This document shows, in pieces, positions 7,459-19,077 of a stretch of 64,000 bases of DNA. The stretch spans positions 108,832 through 172,831 of the forward strand of contig JAUXQT010000053.1 in NCBI GenBank assembly GCA_030682135.1, in the 5' to 3' direction. Below the pieces are notes generated by a model. It was not told where the DNA came from. It worked only from the letters and a program-made list of their open reading frames with translations, and did not search any database. The stretch's first letter is position 1, and every line of letters begins with the position of its first letter. A program made the translations under genes and the position numbers. The stretch is from Nitrospirota bacterium. Its GTDB lineage: Bacteria; Nitrospirota; Nitrospiria; Nitrospirales; Nitrospiraceae.

Positions 7459-8658
7459 ATGGCAAAGGTGCTCGAAGGTCCCGGGATGGGGCTGATGAAG
7501 AAGTGGGGTATCACGGTCCCCAACTATGTCGTCGTCACTTCGGTTGACGAATTGACGAAGCTCGGCCAAGCCAATGAATGGCTGAAGAAATCCAAGTTGG
7601 TGGTGAAGGCGCATGAAGCGCTCGGCTCCCGGTTCAAGCTCGGATTGGTGAAGGTCGATCTTGACTTCAAGGCGGCGGAAGCCGCGGCGAAGGAGATGAT
7701 CGGTCGTCAGGTCGGCAGCATCACCGTCTCCCAGGTGATCGTGTCCGAAATGATTCCGCACAAAGAAGAGTATTATTGTGCGGTGAAGTCCACCCGCGAA
7801 GGGACGGATATTCTGGTCGCCAACTGCGGCGGCATTGAAGTCGAATCGAATTGGGAGCGCGTGAAGCGCTTGGCTTTGGAAGTCGGGCAGCAGCCTTCGG
7901 CGGAAGCGCTCGAGAAGGTGGCGAAGGATGCGGGGTTCACCGGTCCGCTCGTGAAGAAGATGGCCGATTTTGCCGGGAAGATGTTCGCCTGTTTCGACAG
8001 TGAAGATGCGCAGTATTTGGAAGTGAATCCCGTGGTTCTGCGCGAACAAGACAGTGAGCTCATCGCGTTGGATGCGGTGACGCTGCTCGACGGCGACGCC
8101 AAGTTCCGGCATCCCGATTGGAACTTTGCCTTTGCCGCAGAATTCGGTCGTGCCTATTCCAAACATGAGATGGAAGTGATGGCGGTCGACTCCAAGATCA
8201 AGGGGTCAGTCAAATTTATCGAGATTCCCGGCGGCGATACGGCGATGCTGCCGGCAGGCGGTGGCGCCAGCGTCTATTATTCCGACGCCGTCGTGGCGCG
8301 CGGTGGCAAACTCGCAAACTACGCGGAGTATTCGGGTGATCCGCCAGATTGGGCGGTTGAAGTCTTGACCGACAAGGTTTGCTCATTGCCCGGGATCAAG
8401 AACATCATCGTCGGCGGGGCGATTGCCAATTTCACCGACGTGGTGAAGACCTTCGGCGGCATCATCAACGGATTCCGCAAGGCAAAGTCGGAAGGGAAGC
8501 TCAAGGGCGTGAAGATCTGGGTGCGTCGCGGAGGCCCGCGGGAGAAGGAAGGGCTCGACGCGATGCGCGCGCTCAAGGACGAAGGATTCGACATCAACGT
8601 CTTCGATCGTAATACGCCGCTCACCGACATCGTTGATAAGGCGCTACAAAAACAGTAA
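7459..8658 (+). CDS. aclB: ATP-citrate lyase, small (AclB) subunit
   Basis: A 399-residue protein related to the succinyl-CoA synthetase beta chain: an ATP-grasp half followed by a CoA-ligase-like half (GGGASVYYSDAVVARGG near residues 269-285). In green sulfur bacteria the corresponding AclB is ~398 residues and precedes aclA, as here. With AclA it cleaves citrate with ATP and CoA to acetyl-CoA and oxaloacetate, the diagnostic step of the reductive TCA cycle. ATG 7459 follows AAGGAG. The junction with aclA is a 95-bp spacer filled by an inverted heptad repeat. Confidence 0.92.
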   Translation: MAKVLEGPGMGLMKKWGITVPNYVVVTSVDELTKLGQANEWLKKSKLVVKAHEALGSRFKLGLVKVDLDFKAAEAAAKEMIGRQVGSITVSQVIVSEMIPHKEEYYCAVKSTREGTDILVANCGGIEVESNWERVKRLALEVGQQPSAEALEKVAKDAGFTGPLVKKMADFAGKMFACFDSEDAQYLEVNPVVLREQDSELIALDAVTLLDGDAKFRHPDWNFAFAAEFGRAYSKHEMEVMAVDSKIKGSVKFIEIPGGDTAMLPAGGGASVYYSDAVVARGGKLANYAEYSGDPPDWAVEVLTDKVCSLPGIKNIIVGGAIANFTDVVKTFGGIINGFRKAKSEGKLKGVKIWVRRGGPREKEGLDAMRALKDEGFDINVFDRNTPLTDIVDKALQKQ

Positions 8659-8659
8659 C

Positions 8660-8733
8660 GAGTGCTGAGGCCTGAGTGCTGAGCGGTAAGAGCTGCTCTT
8701 CAACTCAGCACGCAGCACTTAGCACTCAGCACT
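8660..8733. repeat. inverted heptad repeat, site A (aclB-aclA junction)
   Basis: Left arm contains repeated GTGCTGA-type heptads; right arm contains the complementary CTCAGCA-type heptads (CTCAGCA, CGCAGCA, CTTAGCA, CTCAGCA). The two arms can pair over about 30 bp around a short central region. Similar sites recur at several other junctions of this gene run. Confidence 0.85.
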
Positions 8734-8753
8734 GAAAGAAGAGGGAGATCCCG

Positions 8754-10574
8754 ATGAGTATCCTGGCAAATAAAGATACCTATGTGGTCATTCAGGGCGG
8801 TGTCGCCGGTGTGAACGCCGCGCGCCGGATGGCCGAGTTTTGCTACCTGATCAAACGCTCGCTGAACGTGTTGGCCTTTGTCTATCCGCCCGATGCCGGC
8901 AAGACCCACGAAATTCCGTACGGCAGCGGTCTGGTGACCGTCCCCATCTATAAGACTGTCGCGGAAGCCACCAAGCACCATTCCCAGATCAACACCAGTC
9001 TCGTCTACATCGGTGCGGATCGTGCGCTGAAGGGCGGAATGGAAGCCTTGGACGACTCGCACATCAAGGTGGTCTCCATGATCACCGAGGGTGTGCCTGA
9101 AAAGGATGCCAAGATCCTGGGCCGCCATGCGACCAAGCTCGGGAAGGTGTTCAACGGCCCTTCGTCGATCGGCATTGTCTCAGCCGGTTCCTGCCGCCTT
9201 GGCGTGATCGGCGGCGCCTTCGACAACCTGGTGCTGTCGAAGCTCTACCGTGAAGGTTCTTTTGGCGTCATCACCAAGTCTGGCGGTCTCTCCAACGAAA
9301 TTATCTGGATCTGTTCGCAGTTTGCCGACGGTATTACGACAGCCATTGGAATCGGCGGCGATGCCTATCCGGGAACCGACTATGTGAGTTATCTCGAGAT
9401 GTTCGAGAACGATCCCCAGACGAAGGCGGTCATCATTGTCGGCGAAATGGGTGGCGATCTCGAAGAACGGGCCGCCGAGTGGTACGGCGCGAAGAAGCGG
9501 CGCGTCAAGTTGATGGCCGTGGTCTCCGGCTTCTGCCAGGAGAGCCTGCCGAAGGGCATGAAGTTCGGTCACGCCGGCGCGAAGGAAGGCTTGAAGGGCG
9601 AAGGGTCGGCCCGTGCCAAATCCGATGCTCTGAAAAATGCCGGTGCGACTGTCCCGGCGACATTCGGGGCCTTGGGCCCGGCGATCAAGGAAGCCTATCA
9701 GGAGATGTTGAAGTCCGGTCAGGTGAAGGAGCCGGTCGAGCCGGCCTCACTGCCGAAATTGCCCAAGAGCATTGAAGCGGCGATGAAGGCCGATGAAGTG
9801 ATGGTGGCCCCGCTGATCCGTACCACTATCAGCGATGACCGCGGCGACGAACCCTGCTACGACGGATACCCGGCTTCCGAGCTCATCAATAAAGGCTACG
9901 AAATCCCCCACGTCGTGGGACTGTTGTGGGACAAGCGGCTGATTTCCAAACAAGAAGCTGAAATCATCAAGCGTATCATGATGCTCTCGGCCGATCATGG
10001 ACCCTGCGTCAGCGGGGCCTTGGGGACGATCATCGCGGCCTGCGCCGGGATCGGACTGTCCCAGTCGGTGGCGGCAGGCTTGATCATGATCGGCCCCCGC
10101 TTCGGCGGCGCCGTGACCGATGCCGGACGCTTCTTCAAACATGCGGTCGACAATAAAATGACGGTGGACGAGTTCCTGGTCTATATGAAGAAGAACCATG
10201 GCCCTGTCCCAGGGATCGGCCATCGCGTGAAGAGCTTGCGCAATCCTGACAAGCGGGTGAAAGAGCTGGTCGGATACGTCAAGAGTTTGAACATGAAGAC
10301 GCCGTGCCTCGATTTTGCGCTCGAAGTGGAAAAGATCACGTCGGTGAAGAAGGACAACCTGATCCTCAACGTGGACGGCACGATGGCAGCGGTGCTCGTC
10401 GATATCGGCTTCCCGGTCGACAGTTTGAACGGCTTCTTCATCCTCTCGCGCACGATCGGGTTGATCGGGCATTGGGTGGATCAGAAGCGTCAGGACAGCC
10501 GCTTGATCAGGCTGTTCGATTATTTGGTGAATTACGCGGCTCCCAAGCGCCGCGAAGTGCCGCCGCTGAAATAA
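8754..10574 (+). CDS. aclA: ATP-citrate lyase, large (AclA) subunit
   Basis: A 606-residue fusion of a succinyl-CoA-synthetase-alpha-like domain (roughly residues 1-320) and a citrate-synthase-like domain (roughly 340-606), as in chlorobial AclA. The phosphohistidine loop GHAGAKEG is near residue 274. The C-terminal part carries citrate-synthase-like motifs (VPGIGHRVKS). This chain is phosphorylated by ATP, forms citryl-CoA and cleaves it. ATG 8754 follows a GAGGGAG site. It belongs with aclB directly upstream and aconitase downstream. Confidence 0.93.
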   Translation: MSILANKDTYVVIQGGVAGVNAARRMAEFCYLIKRSLNVLAFVYPPDAGKTHEIPYGSGLVTVPIYKTVAEATKHHSQINTSLVYIGADRALKGGMEALDDSHIKVVSMITEGVPEKDAKILGRHATKLGKVFNGPSSIGIVSAGSCRLGVIGGAFDNLVLSKLYREGSFGVITKSGGLSNEIIWICSQFADGITTAIGIGGDAYPGTDYVSYLEMFENDPQTKAVIIVGEMGGDLEERAAEWYGAKKRRVKLMAVVSGFCQESLPKGMKFGHAGAKEGLKGEGSARAKSDALKNAGATVPATFGALGPAIKEAYQEMLKSGQVKEPVEPASLPKLPKSIEAAMKADEVMVAPLIRTTISDDRGDEPCYDGYPASELINKGYEIPHVVGLLWDKRLISKQEAEIIKRIMMLSADHGPCVSGALGTIIAACAGIGLSQSVAAGLIMIGPRFGGAVTDAGRFFKHAVDNKMTVDEFLVYMKKNHGPVPGIGHRVKSLRNPDKRVKELVGYVKSLNMKTPCLDFALEVEKITSVKKDNLILNVDGTMAAVLVDIGFPVDSLNGFFILSRTIGLIGHWVDQKRQDSRLIRLFDYLVNYAAPKRREVPPLK

Positions 10575-10646
10575 GTGCTGAGTAGCGAGTGCTGAGTGCT
10601 GAGCAGCGGATCTGTTATCCGCACTCAGCACTCAGGACTCAGAACC
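10574..10646. repeat. inverted heptad repeat, site B (aclA-acn junction)
   Basis: GTGCTGA heptads on the left and CACTCAGCACTCAGGACTCAG on the right, able to fold into one long hairpin. It starts at the aclA stop codon and ends just before the ribosome-binding site of the aconitase gene. Confidence 0.85.
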
Positions 10647-10664
10647 TCTAAGGAGCGAACTGTC

Positions 10665-12911
10665 ATGTCGATCGATCTGGCTAAAAATCTCTATGCGAAG
10701 ATGCCCGATGTGTTTGCCAAAGCCCGGAAGAAGTTCGGGCGTGGTTTGACGCTGGCGGAGAAGATCCTCGTTTCACATGCCGACAATTTCGATACCCAGA
10801 CGTGGGAGCGCGGCAAGGCGATGTTGGCCTTGCGCCCCGATCGTGTGGCGATGCAGGATGCGACGGCCCAGATGGCCATGCTGCAATTCATGCAGGCCAA
10901 CAAGAAGCAAGCGGCCGTCCCGAGCACTATCCATTGCGATCACTTGATCCGTGCCGAAATGGGCTCCGAGAAGGATCTGCTTCGTGCGGTGGACGAGAAC
11001 AAGGAAGTCTATAATTTTCTCGCCTCGGCGGCGAAGAAATACGGCATCGGTTTCTGGAAGCCTGGCGCTGGGATCATTCACCAGGTCGTGCTGGAGAACT
11101 ATGCGTTCCCCGGCAGCTTGATCATCGGTACCGATTCTCATACCCCCAACGGCGGCGGACTTGGTGGCTTAGCCATCGGTGTCGGCGGTGCGGATGCCGG
11201 CGAAGTCATGGCCGGTCTGCCATGGGAAGTGCTTCATCCGAAGCTGATCGGTATCCGCCTGACCGGCAAGTTGAGCGGCTGGACCTCGGCTAAGGACGTC
11301 ATCCTGTATCTTTGCGGCCTGCTCACGGTGAAGGGCGGAACGAACAAGATCGTCGAGTACTTCGGCCCAGGAGCCGAGACCATCAGTGCAACCGGTAAGG
11401 GCACGATCTGCAACATGGGCGCGGAGTTGGGCGCGACGACCTCCGTGTTCCCCTTCGACCAGAAGATGGTCGCCTATCTGAATATCACAGACCGGGCAGA
11501 GTTGGCCAATCTTGCCATTGCAAACAAGGCCTTGCTGGTGGCGGATCCAGAGGTCTATCAGACGCCTGAGAAATATTACGACCAGATCGTGGAAGTCGAC
11601 CTGTCGACGCTTGAGCCCCATGTGGTCGGGCCCCATACGCCAGACCTTGCGCGACCCATCTCCAAGATGGCGGCGGAAGCGAAGGAGAAGGGCTATCCGG
11701 TTGAGCTCAAGGCGGCCCTCATCGGCAGCTGCACCAATTCCTCCTATGAAGACATCAGCCGTTCGGCCCACATCGCTCAGCAGGGGTTGAGGGCCGGGCT
11801 CAAAGCGAAGGCCTCGTTTCTGGTGTCGCCAGGTTCCGAGCGCATTTATCACACGATGAAGCGCGACGGGTTCTTGGACACGTTTGAAAAGTTGGGTGGC
11901 ACGGTGTTGTCGAATTCCTGTGGCCCCTGTATCGGACAGTGGAAGCGGGCCGATGGCGTGAAGGGGAAAGCGGATTCGATCGTCAGTTCGTTCAACCGCA
12001 ATTTCCCTGGCCGCAACGACGGCATCAGTGAGACCTTGTCATTCCTTGCAAGCCCGGAAATTGTGACCGCTTATGCCATCTCGGGCGACTTGAATTTTGA
12101 TCCCGTCAATCAGACGCTTAAGGGCGCAGACGGCAAGCAGTTTAAGTTTGAGCCGCCGCAGGGTGAAGAACTTCCAGCCAAGGGCTTCGCGAAGGCTGAC
12201 GAAGGTTTTGTGGCGCCGGCCGCCAACGGAGATGGTTTGACCGTCGACATTCCGCCGACGAGCGAGCGGTTGCAATTGCTGCAGCCCTTCCCGCGCTGGG
12301 ACGGCAAAGATTTCGAAAAGCTCCCGTTGTTGATCAAGACCAAGGGCAAGACCACGACCGATCATATCTCTCCAGCCGGTCCCTGGCTCAAGTATCGAGG
12401 TCATCTCGACAAGATCAGCGACAACATGTTCCTGGGCGCGAACAATGCGTTCTTCCCGGAGCCCGGCAAGGGCACGGATGTGTTAACGGGGGAGACCGGC
12501 TTGACCATGGCGCAGATCGCCCGCCGCTATAAGGCGAAGGGGATCGGTTCGGTTGTGGTCGGAGATGAGAATTACGGCGAGGGCAGCAGCCGGGAACATG
12601 CCGCGATGTCTCCGCGATTCCTCAACGTGCGCGTGGTTATCACGAAGGGTTTTGCCCGCATTCACGAGACGAACTTGAAGAAACAGGGGATCTTGGCGTT
12701 GACCTTCGCTGACCCGAAGGATTACGAGAAGATTGAGCAACAGGACCGCATCAGCGTGACGGGGCTTAGCAGCCTGGCTCCCGGCAAACCGGTGCAGGTG
12801 ACGATACACAAGACGGATGGCACTTCGCTCACCATCCAGGCGAACCATAGCATCACCGATCAGCAGATTGCGTGGTTCAAGGCTGGTTCAGCGTTGAATG
12901 CGCTGAACTGA
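10665..12911 (+). CDS. acn: aconitate hydratase
   Basis: A 748-residue aconitase that interconverts citrate and isocitrate. Cluster ligands are visible as SCTNSSYED (near residue 370) and SCGPCIGQW (near residue 430). The C-terminal swivel domain carries GDENYGEGSSREHAA. Size and motif pattern match the mitochondrial-type aconitase clade. The ORF track starts at 10596, but ATG 10665 has AAGGAG upstream and excludes the repeat-encoded N-terminal extension. It sits between aclA and icd as expected for rTCA carbon flow from isocitrate to citrate. Confidence 0.93.
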   Translation: MSIDLAKNLYAKMPDVFAKARKKFGRGLTLAEKILVSHADNFDTQTWERGKAMLALRPDRVAMQDATAQMAMLQFMQANKKQAAVPSTIHCDHLIRAEMGSEKDLLRAVDENKEVYNFLASAAKKYGIGFWKPGAGIIHQVVLENYAFPGSLIIGTDSHTPNGGGLGGLAIGVGGADAGEVMAGLPWEVLHPKLIGIRLTGKLSGWTSAKDVILYLCGLLTVKGGTNKIVEYFGPGAETISATGKGTICNMGAELGATTSVFPFDQKMVAYLNITDRAELANLAIANKALLVADPEVYQTPEKYYDQIVEVDLSTLEPHVVGPHTPDLARPISKMAAEAKEKGYPVELKAALIGSCTNSSYEDISRSAHIAQQGLRAGLKAKASFLVSPGSERIYHTMKRDGFLDTFEKLGGTVLSNSCGPCIGQWKRADGVKGKADSIVSSFNRNFPGRNDGISETLSFLASPEIVTAYAISGDLNFDPVNQTLKGADGKQFKFEPPQGEELPAKGFAKADEGFVAPAANGDGLTVDIPPTSERLQLLQPFPRWDGKDFEKLPLLIKTKGKTTTDHISPAGPWLKYRGHLDKISDNMFLGANNAFFPEPGKGTDVLTGETGLTMAQIARRYKAKGIGSVVVGDENYGEGSSREHAAMSPRFLNVRVVITKGFARIHETNLKKQGILALTFADPKDYEKIEQQDRISVTGLSSLAPGKPVQVTIHKTDGTSLTIQANHSITDQQIAWFKAGSALNALN

Positions 12912-15167
<2,256 letters not shown>

Positions 15168-15170
15168 AAA

Positions 15171-15247
15171 AGCCGTCAGTGGTCAGCTGTCAGCGGTCAG
15201 CCGGCGGGAAATCCGAAGGCTGAACGCTGATGGCTGAGAGCTGATAG
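15171..15247. repeat. inverted heptad repeat, site C (icd-frdB junction)
   Basis: Left arm has tandem GTCAGNN heptads (GTCAGTG, GTCAGCT, GTCAGCG, GTCAGCC). Right arm has GCTGANN heptads (GCTGAAC, GCTGATG, GCTGAGA, GCTGATA). The arms are complementary at the conserved five bases; the two variable bases differ from unit to unit. Confidence 0.88.
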
Positions 15248-15262
15248 CGGATTTTGGAGACC

Positions 15263-15973
15263 ATGGCACAAGAAGACAGCAACGTTATCGATCAGCCGGA
15301 AGTCATCCGGCACAAGATGGTCACGGTTGAGATCGCCGGCAAAAAGTACGACGTGCCGGAGGGGATCACGATTATTAAGGCCCTCTGGTACTCCGGCCAG
15401 GAAGTCGTCCGAGGGGCCGGCTGTCTTGGTGGGTTCTGTGGCGCCTGCGCTGCCTACTATCGGACCAAGGACGACCCGAAAGTGCGAACCTGCCTGGCTT
15501 GCCAGATGGCGGTGCAGGACGGGATGTCGATCACGATGATGCCGCCGTTTCCTGCCCGCAAGGCGACCTACGACATTCAGGCGCTCAAAGATCCGAAACA
15601 AGATCTCTTCAATCTCTATCCCGAAGCGCCGCTCTGCCGGAACTGCAACGCCTGCACTGAAGCCTGCCCGCAGAAGATCGACGTGCGAGAGGGAGTCTGG
15701 AAAGCGGTCTTCGGCGATTTCAAAAGTGTGTCCGAGATGTTCATGGATTGCGTGATGTGCGGCATGTGCACGCCGGTTTGTATCGCGGACATCGCCCCCA
15801 ATCTGGTGGCCCTGTACGTGAGCCGGGCGCAGGGGGCTCATTTCACCGAGAAGCCTGCGGGCCTGGATACGCGCATCAAGGAAATTCAGGACGGCCGTTT
15901 TACGGATGAATGGGCCAAGATCCTCAAGATGACTGAGAAAGAACTGGCCGATCACTGCGCGACGGTCAAGTAG
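15263..15973 (+). CDS. frdB: fumarate reductase/succinate dehydrogenase-type iron-sulfur subunit
   Basis: A 236-residue iron-sulfur protein. The plant-type [2Fe-2S] motif CLGGFCGAC...CLAC lies near residues 55-85. It is followed by CRNCNACTEACPQ and CVMCGMCTPVC (near residues 127-170). Canonical SdhB/FrdB has one [4Fe-4S] and one [3Fe-4S] site; here the last motif is CX2CX2CX3C, which favours a second [4Fe-4S]. ATG 15263 is chosen; a TTG three codons upstream (15254) is possible because the GGAG is very close to the ATG. The flavoprotein partner follows, and no membrane-anchor gene is nearby. Confidence 0.82.
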   Translation: MAQEDSNVIDQPEVIRHKMVTVEIAGKKYDVPEGITIIKALWYSGQEVVRGAGCLGGFCGACAAYYRTKDDPKVRTCLACQMAVQDGMSITMMPPFPARKATYDIQALKDPKQDLFNLYPEAPLCRNCNACTEACPQKIDVREGVWKAVFGDFKSVSEMFMDCVMCGMCTPVCIADIAPNLVALYVSRAQGAHFTEKPAGLDTRIKEIQDGRFTDEWAKILKMTEKELADHCATVK

Positions 15974-15977
15974 CCTA

Positions 15978-16052
15978 ACGAGCCATCAGCCGTCAGCTCT
16001 CAGCTTCTGAAAATGAGGCAAAAGCTGAAGGCTGATCGCTGAACGCTGAAAG
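15978..16052. repeat. inverted heptad repeat, site D (frdB-frdA junction)
   Basis: CATCAGC/CGTCAGC/TCTCAGC heptads on the left, GCTGAAG/GCTGATC/GCTGAAC/GCTGAAA heptads on the right, around a short AT-rich middle. Same architecture as site C. Confidence 0.87.
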
Positions 16053-16059
16053 CACATTC

Positions 16060-17643
16060 ATGGACATTCATGCCCTTCAACAGATCGTACATCAGACGCG
16101 GGATGCTCGACGCAAACAGACCCTTCCTAAGCTCTCACCGGCCGATCGCGATCAACTGATCCATAAGTACCATCCGGACTTTCGGGCAAGCGCCTTCCGT
16201 CCGATCCGTTTCGGTCCCAATGTGGGGGACAAGACGGCGATTGAGCTGGCGACCTTGCTGGAGGGCGATAGCTCTATTGCCGACGGATTCGATCTGACGC
16301 CCCACTACACGACCGATGTGTTGGTGGTGGGCGGCGGTGGGGCTGGTTGTGCCGCAGCGCTTCATGCCCATGGAGCCGGCGCCAAGGTCATGCTGGCGAC
16401 GAAGCTTCGTCTCGGCGACTCCAACAGCGTCATGGCCCAGGGGGGCATGCAGATTTCGGTGGCGCCTGAAGACTCACCCGTGACGCACTTCGTGGATACG
16501 CTGAAGGGCGGCCACATGCAGAACGACCATCAGCTGCTCAAGGTGATGGTCGAAGAAGGTCCATCGATTGCGAAATGGCTCTTGAGCCTGGGTGTGTTGT
16601 TCGATCGTGACGGAGACGGCAACCTCCATGTCAAAAAAGGCGGCGGGAGCTCAAAGCCTCGCCTCCTGACCTGCTCCGACTACACCGGCCTTGAAATTAT
16701 GCGGGTGCTCAAGGACGAGGTCCTGAATCAAAAGATTCAGCTGCTCGAATTCTGCGCCGCGGTCGAGCTGACGAGCGACGAGAAGGGCCACTGCACCGGC
16801 GCCATTTTCAAAGACCTCGACAACCAGCGCCACGTCGTCGTGGCAGCCAAGTCGGTCATTCTAGCGACGGGCGGGATCGGCCGGCTCCATATCCAGGGGT
16901 TCCCGACCAGCAACCATTACGGCGCGACAGGCGACGGACTCTGCTTATCCTATCGGCTTGGCGCGAAACTCATGCATGTCGATACGTTCCAGTATCACCC
17001 CTCAGGCGCCGTCTATCCCGAACAGCTCATTGGGGCCTTGGTGACAGAAGGCATCCGGTCCGAAGGCGGACATTTGGTCAATGCGAAGGGCGAACGGTTC
17101 GTCAATGAACTGGATACCCGCGATGTCGTCTCGGCGTCGATTATTCGGGAATGCGAAGAGGGCAGGGGGATTCGAACCATGTCCGGGCGTATCGGTGTCT
17201 GGCTCGACACCCCGCTGCTCGATGCCGCAAGCGGCCCCGGTACGATGGAGAAGCATTTCCCCGCGATGATGCTGCAGTTCGAGCGGTTCGGCATCGATAT
17301 CAGCAAAGATCCTGTGTTGATCTACCCGACGCTGCATTACCAGAACGGCGGAGTGAAGATCGACACGAATTCAGAGACCGATGTGAAGAATCTCTTCGTG
17401 GCGGGAGAAGCATCCGGCGGATTGCATGGACGCAATCGTTTGATGGGCAACTCCCTGCTCGACTTGATGGTCTTTGGCAAACGGTCGGGATTGACGGCCG
17501 CGGCTCGTGCGGCTGCCATGCCACAGGGAAAATTAACGGTCGAGCATCTGAAAGGCTTCCGCGCCGAAGCGAAGAAGCATGGCAATGCGAGCGGTGTCGT
17601 CTCGCCTATGGTCCTGCCGGCATACACAAGAAAAGAGAGTTAG
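16060..17643 (+). CDS. frdA: fumarate reductase/succinate dehydrogenase-type flavoprotein subunit
   Basis: A 527-residue FAD-binding protein with a long N-terminal extension before the dinucleotide fold (VLVVGGGGAGCAAALHA near residues 87-103). The substrate loop YHPSG and the capping-domain motif TEGIRSEGGHLVN are present. At the position of the His that carries covalent FAD in SdhA/FrdA (SHTVAAQGG), this protein has SNSVMAQGG, so the flavin is probably not covalently bound, as in L-aspartate oxidase. Pairing with frdB and position between icd and sucCD support fumarate/succinate interconversion in rTCA. L-aspartate oxidase is the main alternative for the fold, but the frdB neighbour argues against it. 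Confidence 0.82.
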   Translation: MDIHALQQIVHQTRDARRKQTLPKLSPADRDQLIHKYHPDFRASAFRPIRFGPNVGDKTAIELATLLEGDSSIADGFDLTPHYTTDVLVVGGGGAGCAAALHAHGAGAKVMLATKLRLGDSNSVMAQGGMQISVAPEDSPVTHFVDTLKGGHMQNDHQLLKVMVEEGPSIAKWLLSLGVLFDRDGDGNLHVKKGGGSSKPRLLTCSDYTGLEIMRVLKDEVLNQKIQLLEFCAAVELTSDEKGHCTGAIFKDLDNQRHVVVAAKSVILATGGIGRLHIQGFPTSNHYGATGDGLCLSYRLGAKLMHVDTFQYHPSGAVYPEQLIGALVTEGIRSEGGHLVNAKGERFVNELDTRDVVSASIIRECEEGRGIRTMSGRIGVWLDTPLLDAASGPGTMEKHFPAMMLQFERFGIDISKDPVLIYPTLHYQNGGVKIDTNSETDVKNLFVAGEASGGLHGRNRLMGNSLLDLMVFGKRSGLTAAARAAAMPQGKLTVEHLKGFRAEAKKHGNASGVVSPMVLPAYTRKES

Positions 17644-17722
17644 TGCTGAGAGTTGAGTGCTGTGTGCTGAGAGGGGATACGTCTTTCCGTACTCAGGACT
17701 CAGCACGCAGGACTTAGGACTG
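17644..17722. repeat. inverted heptad repeat, site E (frdA-sucC junction)
   Basis: GTGCTGA and GTTGAGTGCTG heptads on the left, TACTCAGGACTCAGCACGCAG-type heptads on the right. The spacer between frdA and sucC is almost wholly made of this element. Confidence 0.85.
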
Positions 17723-17742
17723 ACGCGACAAGAAGGAGCGAT

Positions 17743-18921
17743 ATGGACGTTCATGAGTTCCAGGCCAAGCAATTGTTCGGGCAATTCGGGATTACGGTTC
17801 CGCGCGGGAAAGAGATCACCTCACCCGAGGCGGGCGCCGCATGGGTGGCAGAGCTCAACACCCCGGTGTTTGTCGTCAAGGCGCAGATCCATGCAGGCGG
17901 CCGCGGTAAAGCCGGCGGTGTGAAGATTACGAAAGATAAGGCGGCTGTTCCAGGCTTGGTCAAGGAGCTCATCGGCAAGACGCTCGTCACCCACCAAACC
18001 GGTCCCAAGGGGCGGGAAGTGCGGCGATTGCTGATCGAAGAAGGCGCGGCGATTGCCAAGGAATTGTATGTGAGCATCGTCGTCGATCGGGATAGCGGAT
18101 GGCCTGTGTTTATCGCGAGCACAGAAGGCGGGATGGAGATCGAAGAGGTCGCCGCGCATACGCCGGAAAAGATCATTCGCGAAGCGATCGACCCGGCAGT
18201 CGGGTTCCAGGGCTACAACGGGCGGAACATCGCATTTGCGCTCGGGCTTCCCGCTATGGAACCAGCCGTGGTGAATCCCTTCATCCAGATGCTGGGGAAT
18301 CTCTATCGCATGTTCATGGAGAAGAATGCGGCGATGGTGGAGATCAATCCGTTGGTCATCACCAGCGACAAGAAACTCATTGCGCTGGACGGCAAGGTGT
18401 CGTTCGACGATAGCGCATTGTTCCGGCATGCCGATGTGCAGCAGATGCGAGACCTCCATGAAGAAGACCCGCTTGAAGTCGAAGCGGGCCAAAATAACTT
18501 GAACTACGTGAAGCTGGACGGCAACATTGGCTGTATGGTGAACGGCGCGGGCTTGGCCATGGCGACAATGGACGTGATCAAGCTGGCTGGGAGCGAACCG
18601 GCAAACTTCCTGGATGTCGGCGGCGGCGCCACCAAGGAAACCGTGGCGGCTGGATTCCGGATCTTGCTCAAGGACCCGAACGTCAAGGGCATTTTCATCA
18701 ACATCTTCGGCGGGATCGTGCGCTGCGAGCGGATCGCCAACGGAGTGATCGAAGCGGCCAAGGAAGTGAAGATCAATGTGCCGTTGGTCGTCCGACTCCA
18801 AGGGACGAACGCAGAAGAAGGCCGTAAGTTGCTGGCCGAGTCCGGCCTCAAGGTGGAGGTGGCGGACGATTTGTGGGAGGCGGCGCAAAAAATTGTGAAG
18901 TTGACGGGAAAAGCGGCGTGA
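17743..18921 (+). CDS. sucC: succinyl-CoA synthetase, beta subunit
   Basis: A 392-residue protein with the ATP-grasp N-terminal half (MDVHEFQAKQLFGQFG start; HAGGRGKAGGVK near residues 49-60) and the CoA-ligase C-terminal half (NIFGGIVRCERIANG near residues 324-338). Length fits SucC. It forms succinyl-CoA from succinate, feeding 2-oxoglutarate synthesis in the reductive cycle. ATG 17743 follows AAGGAG. The alpha subunit is the next gene, separated by a 156-bp spacer holding a structured repeat. Confidence 0.95.
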   Translation: MDVHEFQAKQLFGQFGITVPRGKEITSPEAGAAWVAELNTPVFVVKAQIHAGGRGKAGGVKITKDKAAVPGLVKELIGKTLVTHQTGPKGREVRRLLIEEGAAIAKELYVSIVVDRDSGWPVFIASTEGGMEIEEVAAHTPEKIIREAIDPAVGFQGYNGRNIAFALGLPAMEPAVVNPFIQMLGNLYRMFMEKNAAMVEINPLVITSDKKLIALDGKVSFDDSALFRHADVQQMRDLHEEDPLEVEAGQNNLNYVKLDGNIGCMVNGAGLAMATMDVIKLAGSEPANFLDVGGGATKETVAAGFRILLKDPNVKGIFINIFGGIVRCERIANGVIEAAKEVKINVPLVVRLQGTNAEEGRKLLAESGLKVEVADDLWEAAQKIVKLTGKAA

Positions 18922-18926
18922 TGAGT

Positions 18927-19025
18927 GGGGAGCGACAGGGTTAGGCCCTTTTGCTCCCGGAGCGCGCACGATCGGAATGTGCTCGCTCGACGGCCGCAGT
19001 CAGGGCCTTAACCCTGTCGCTCCCC
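18927..19025 (-). repeat. capped hairpin repeat family H, copy 1 (sucC-sucD junction)
   Basis: Outer arms of about 23 bp are nearly perfectly complementary (GGGGAGCGACAGGG... with ...CCCTGTCGCTCCCC). Inside lies a 29-nt cap at 18960-18988, read on the minus strand as GAGCGAGCAC, loop ATTCCGATC, GTGCGCGCTC. The same cap occurs in two further copies near 34.8-35.0 kb with different but again self-complementary outer arms. Confidence 0.85.
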
Positions 19026-19077
19026 TGGGGATGTTTTCCAGGCATAAGGGGACGAGTGGAAGAAAGAAGAGGACATT

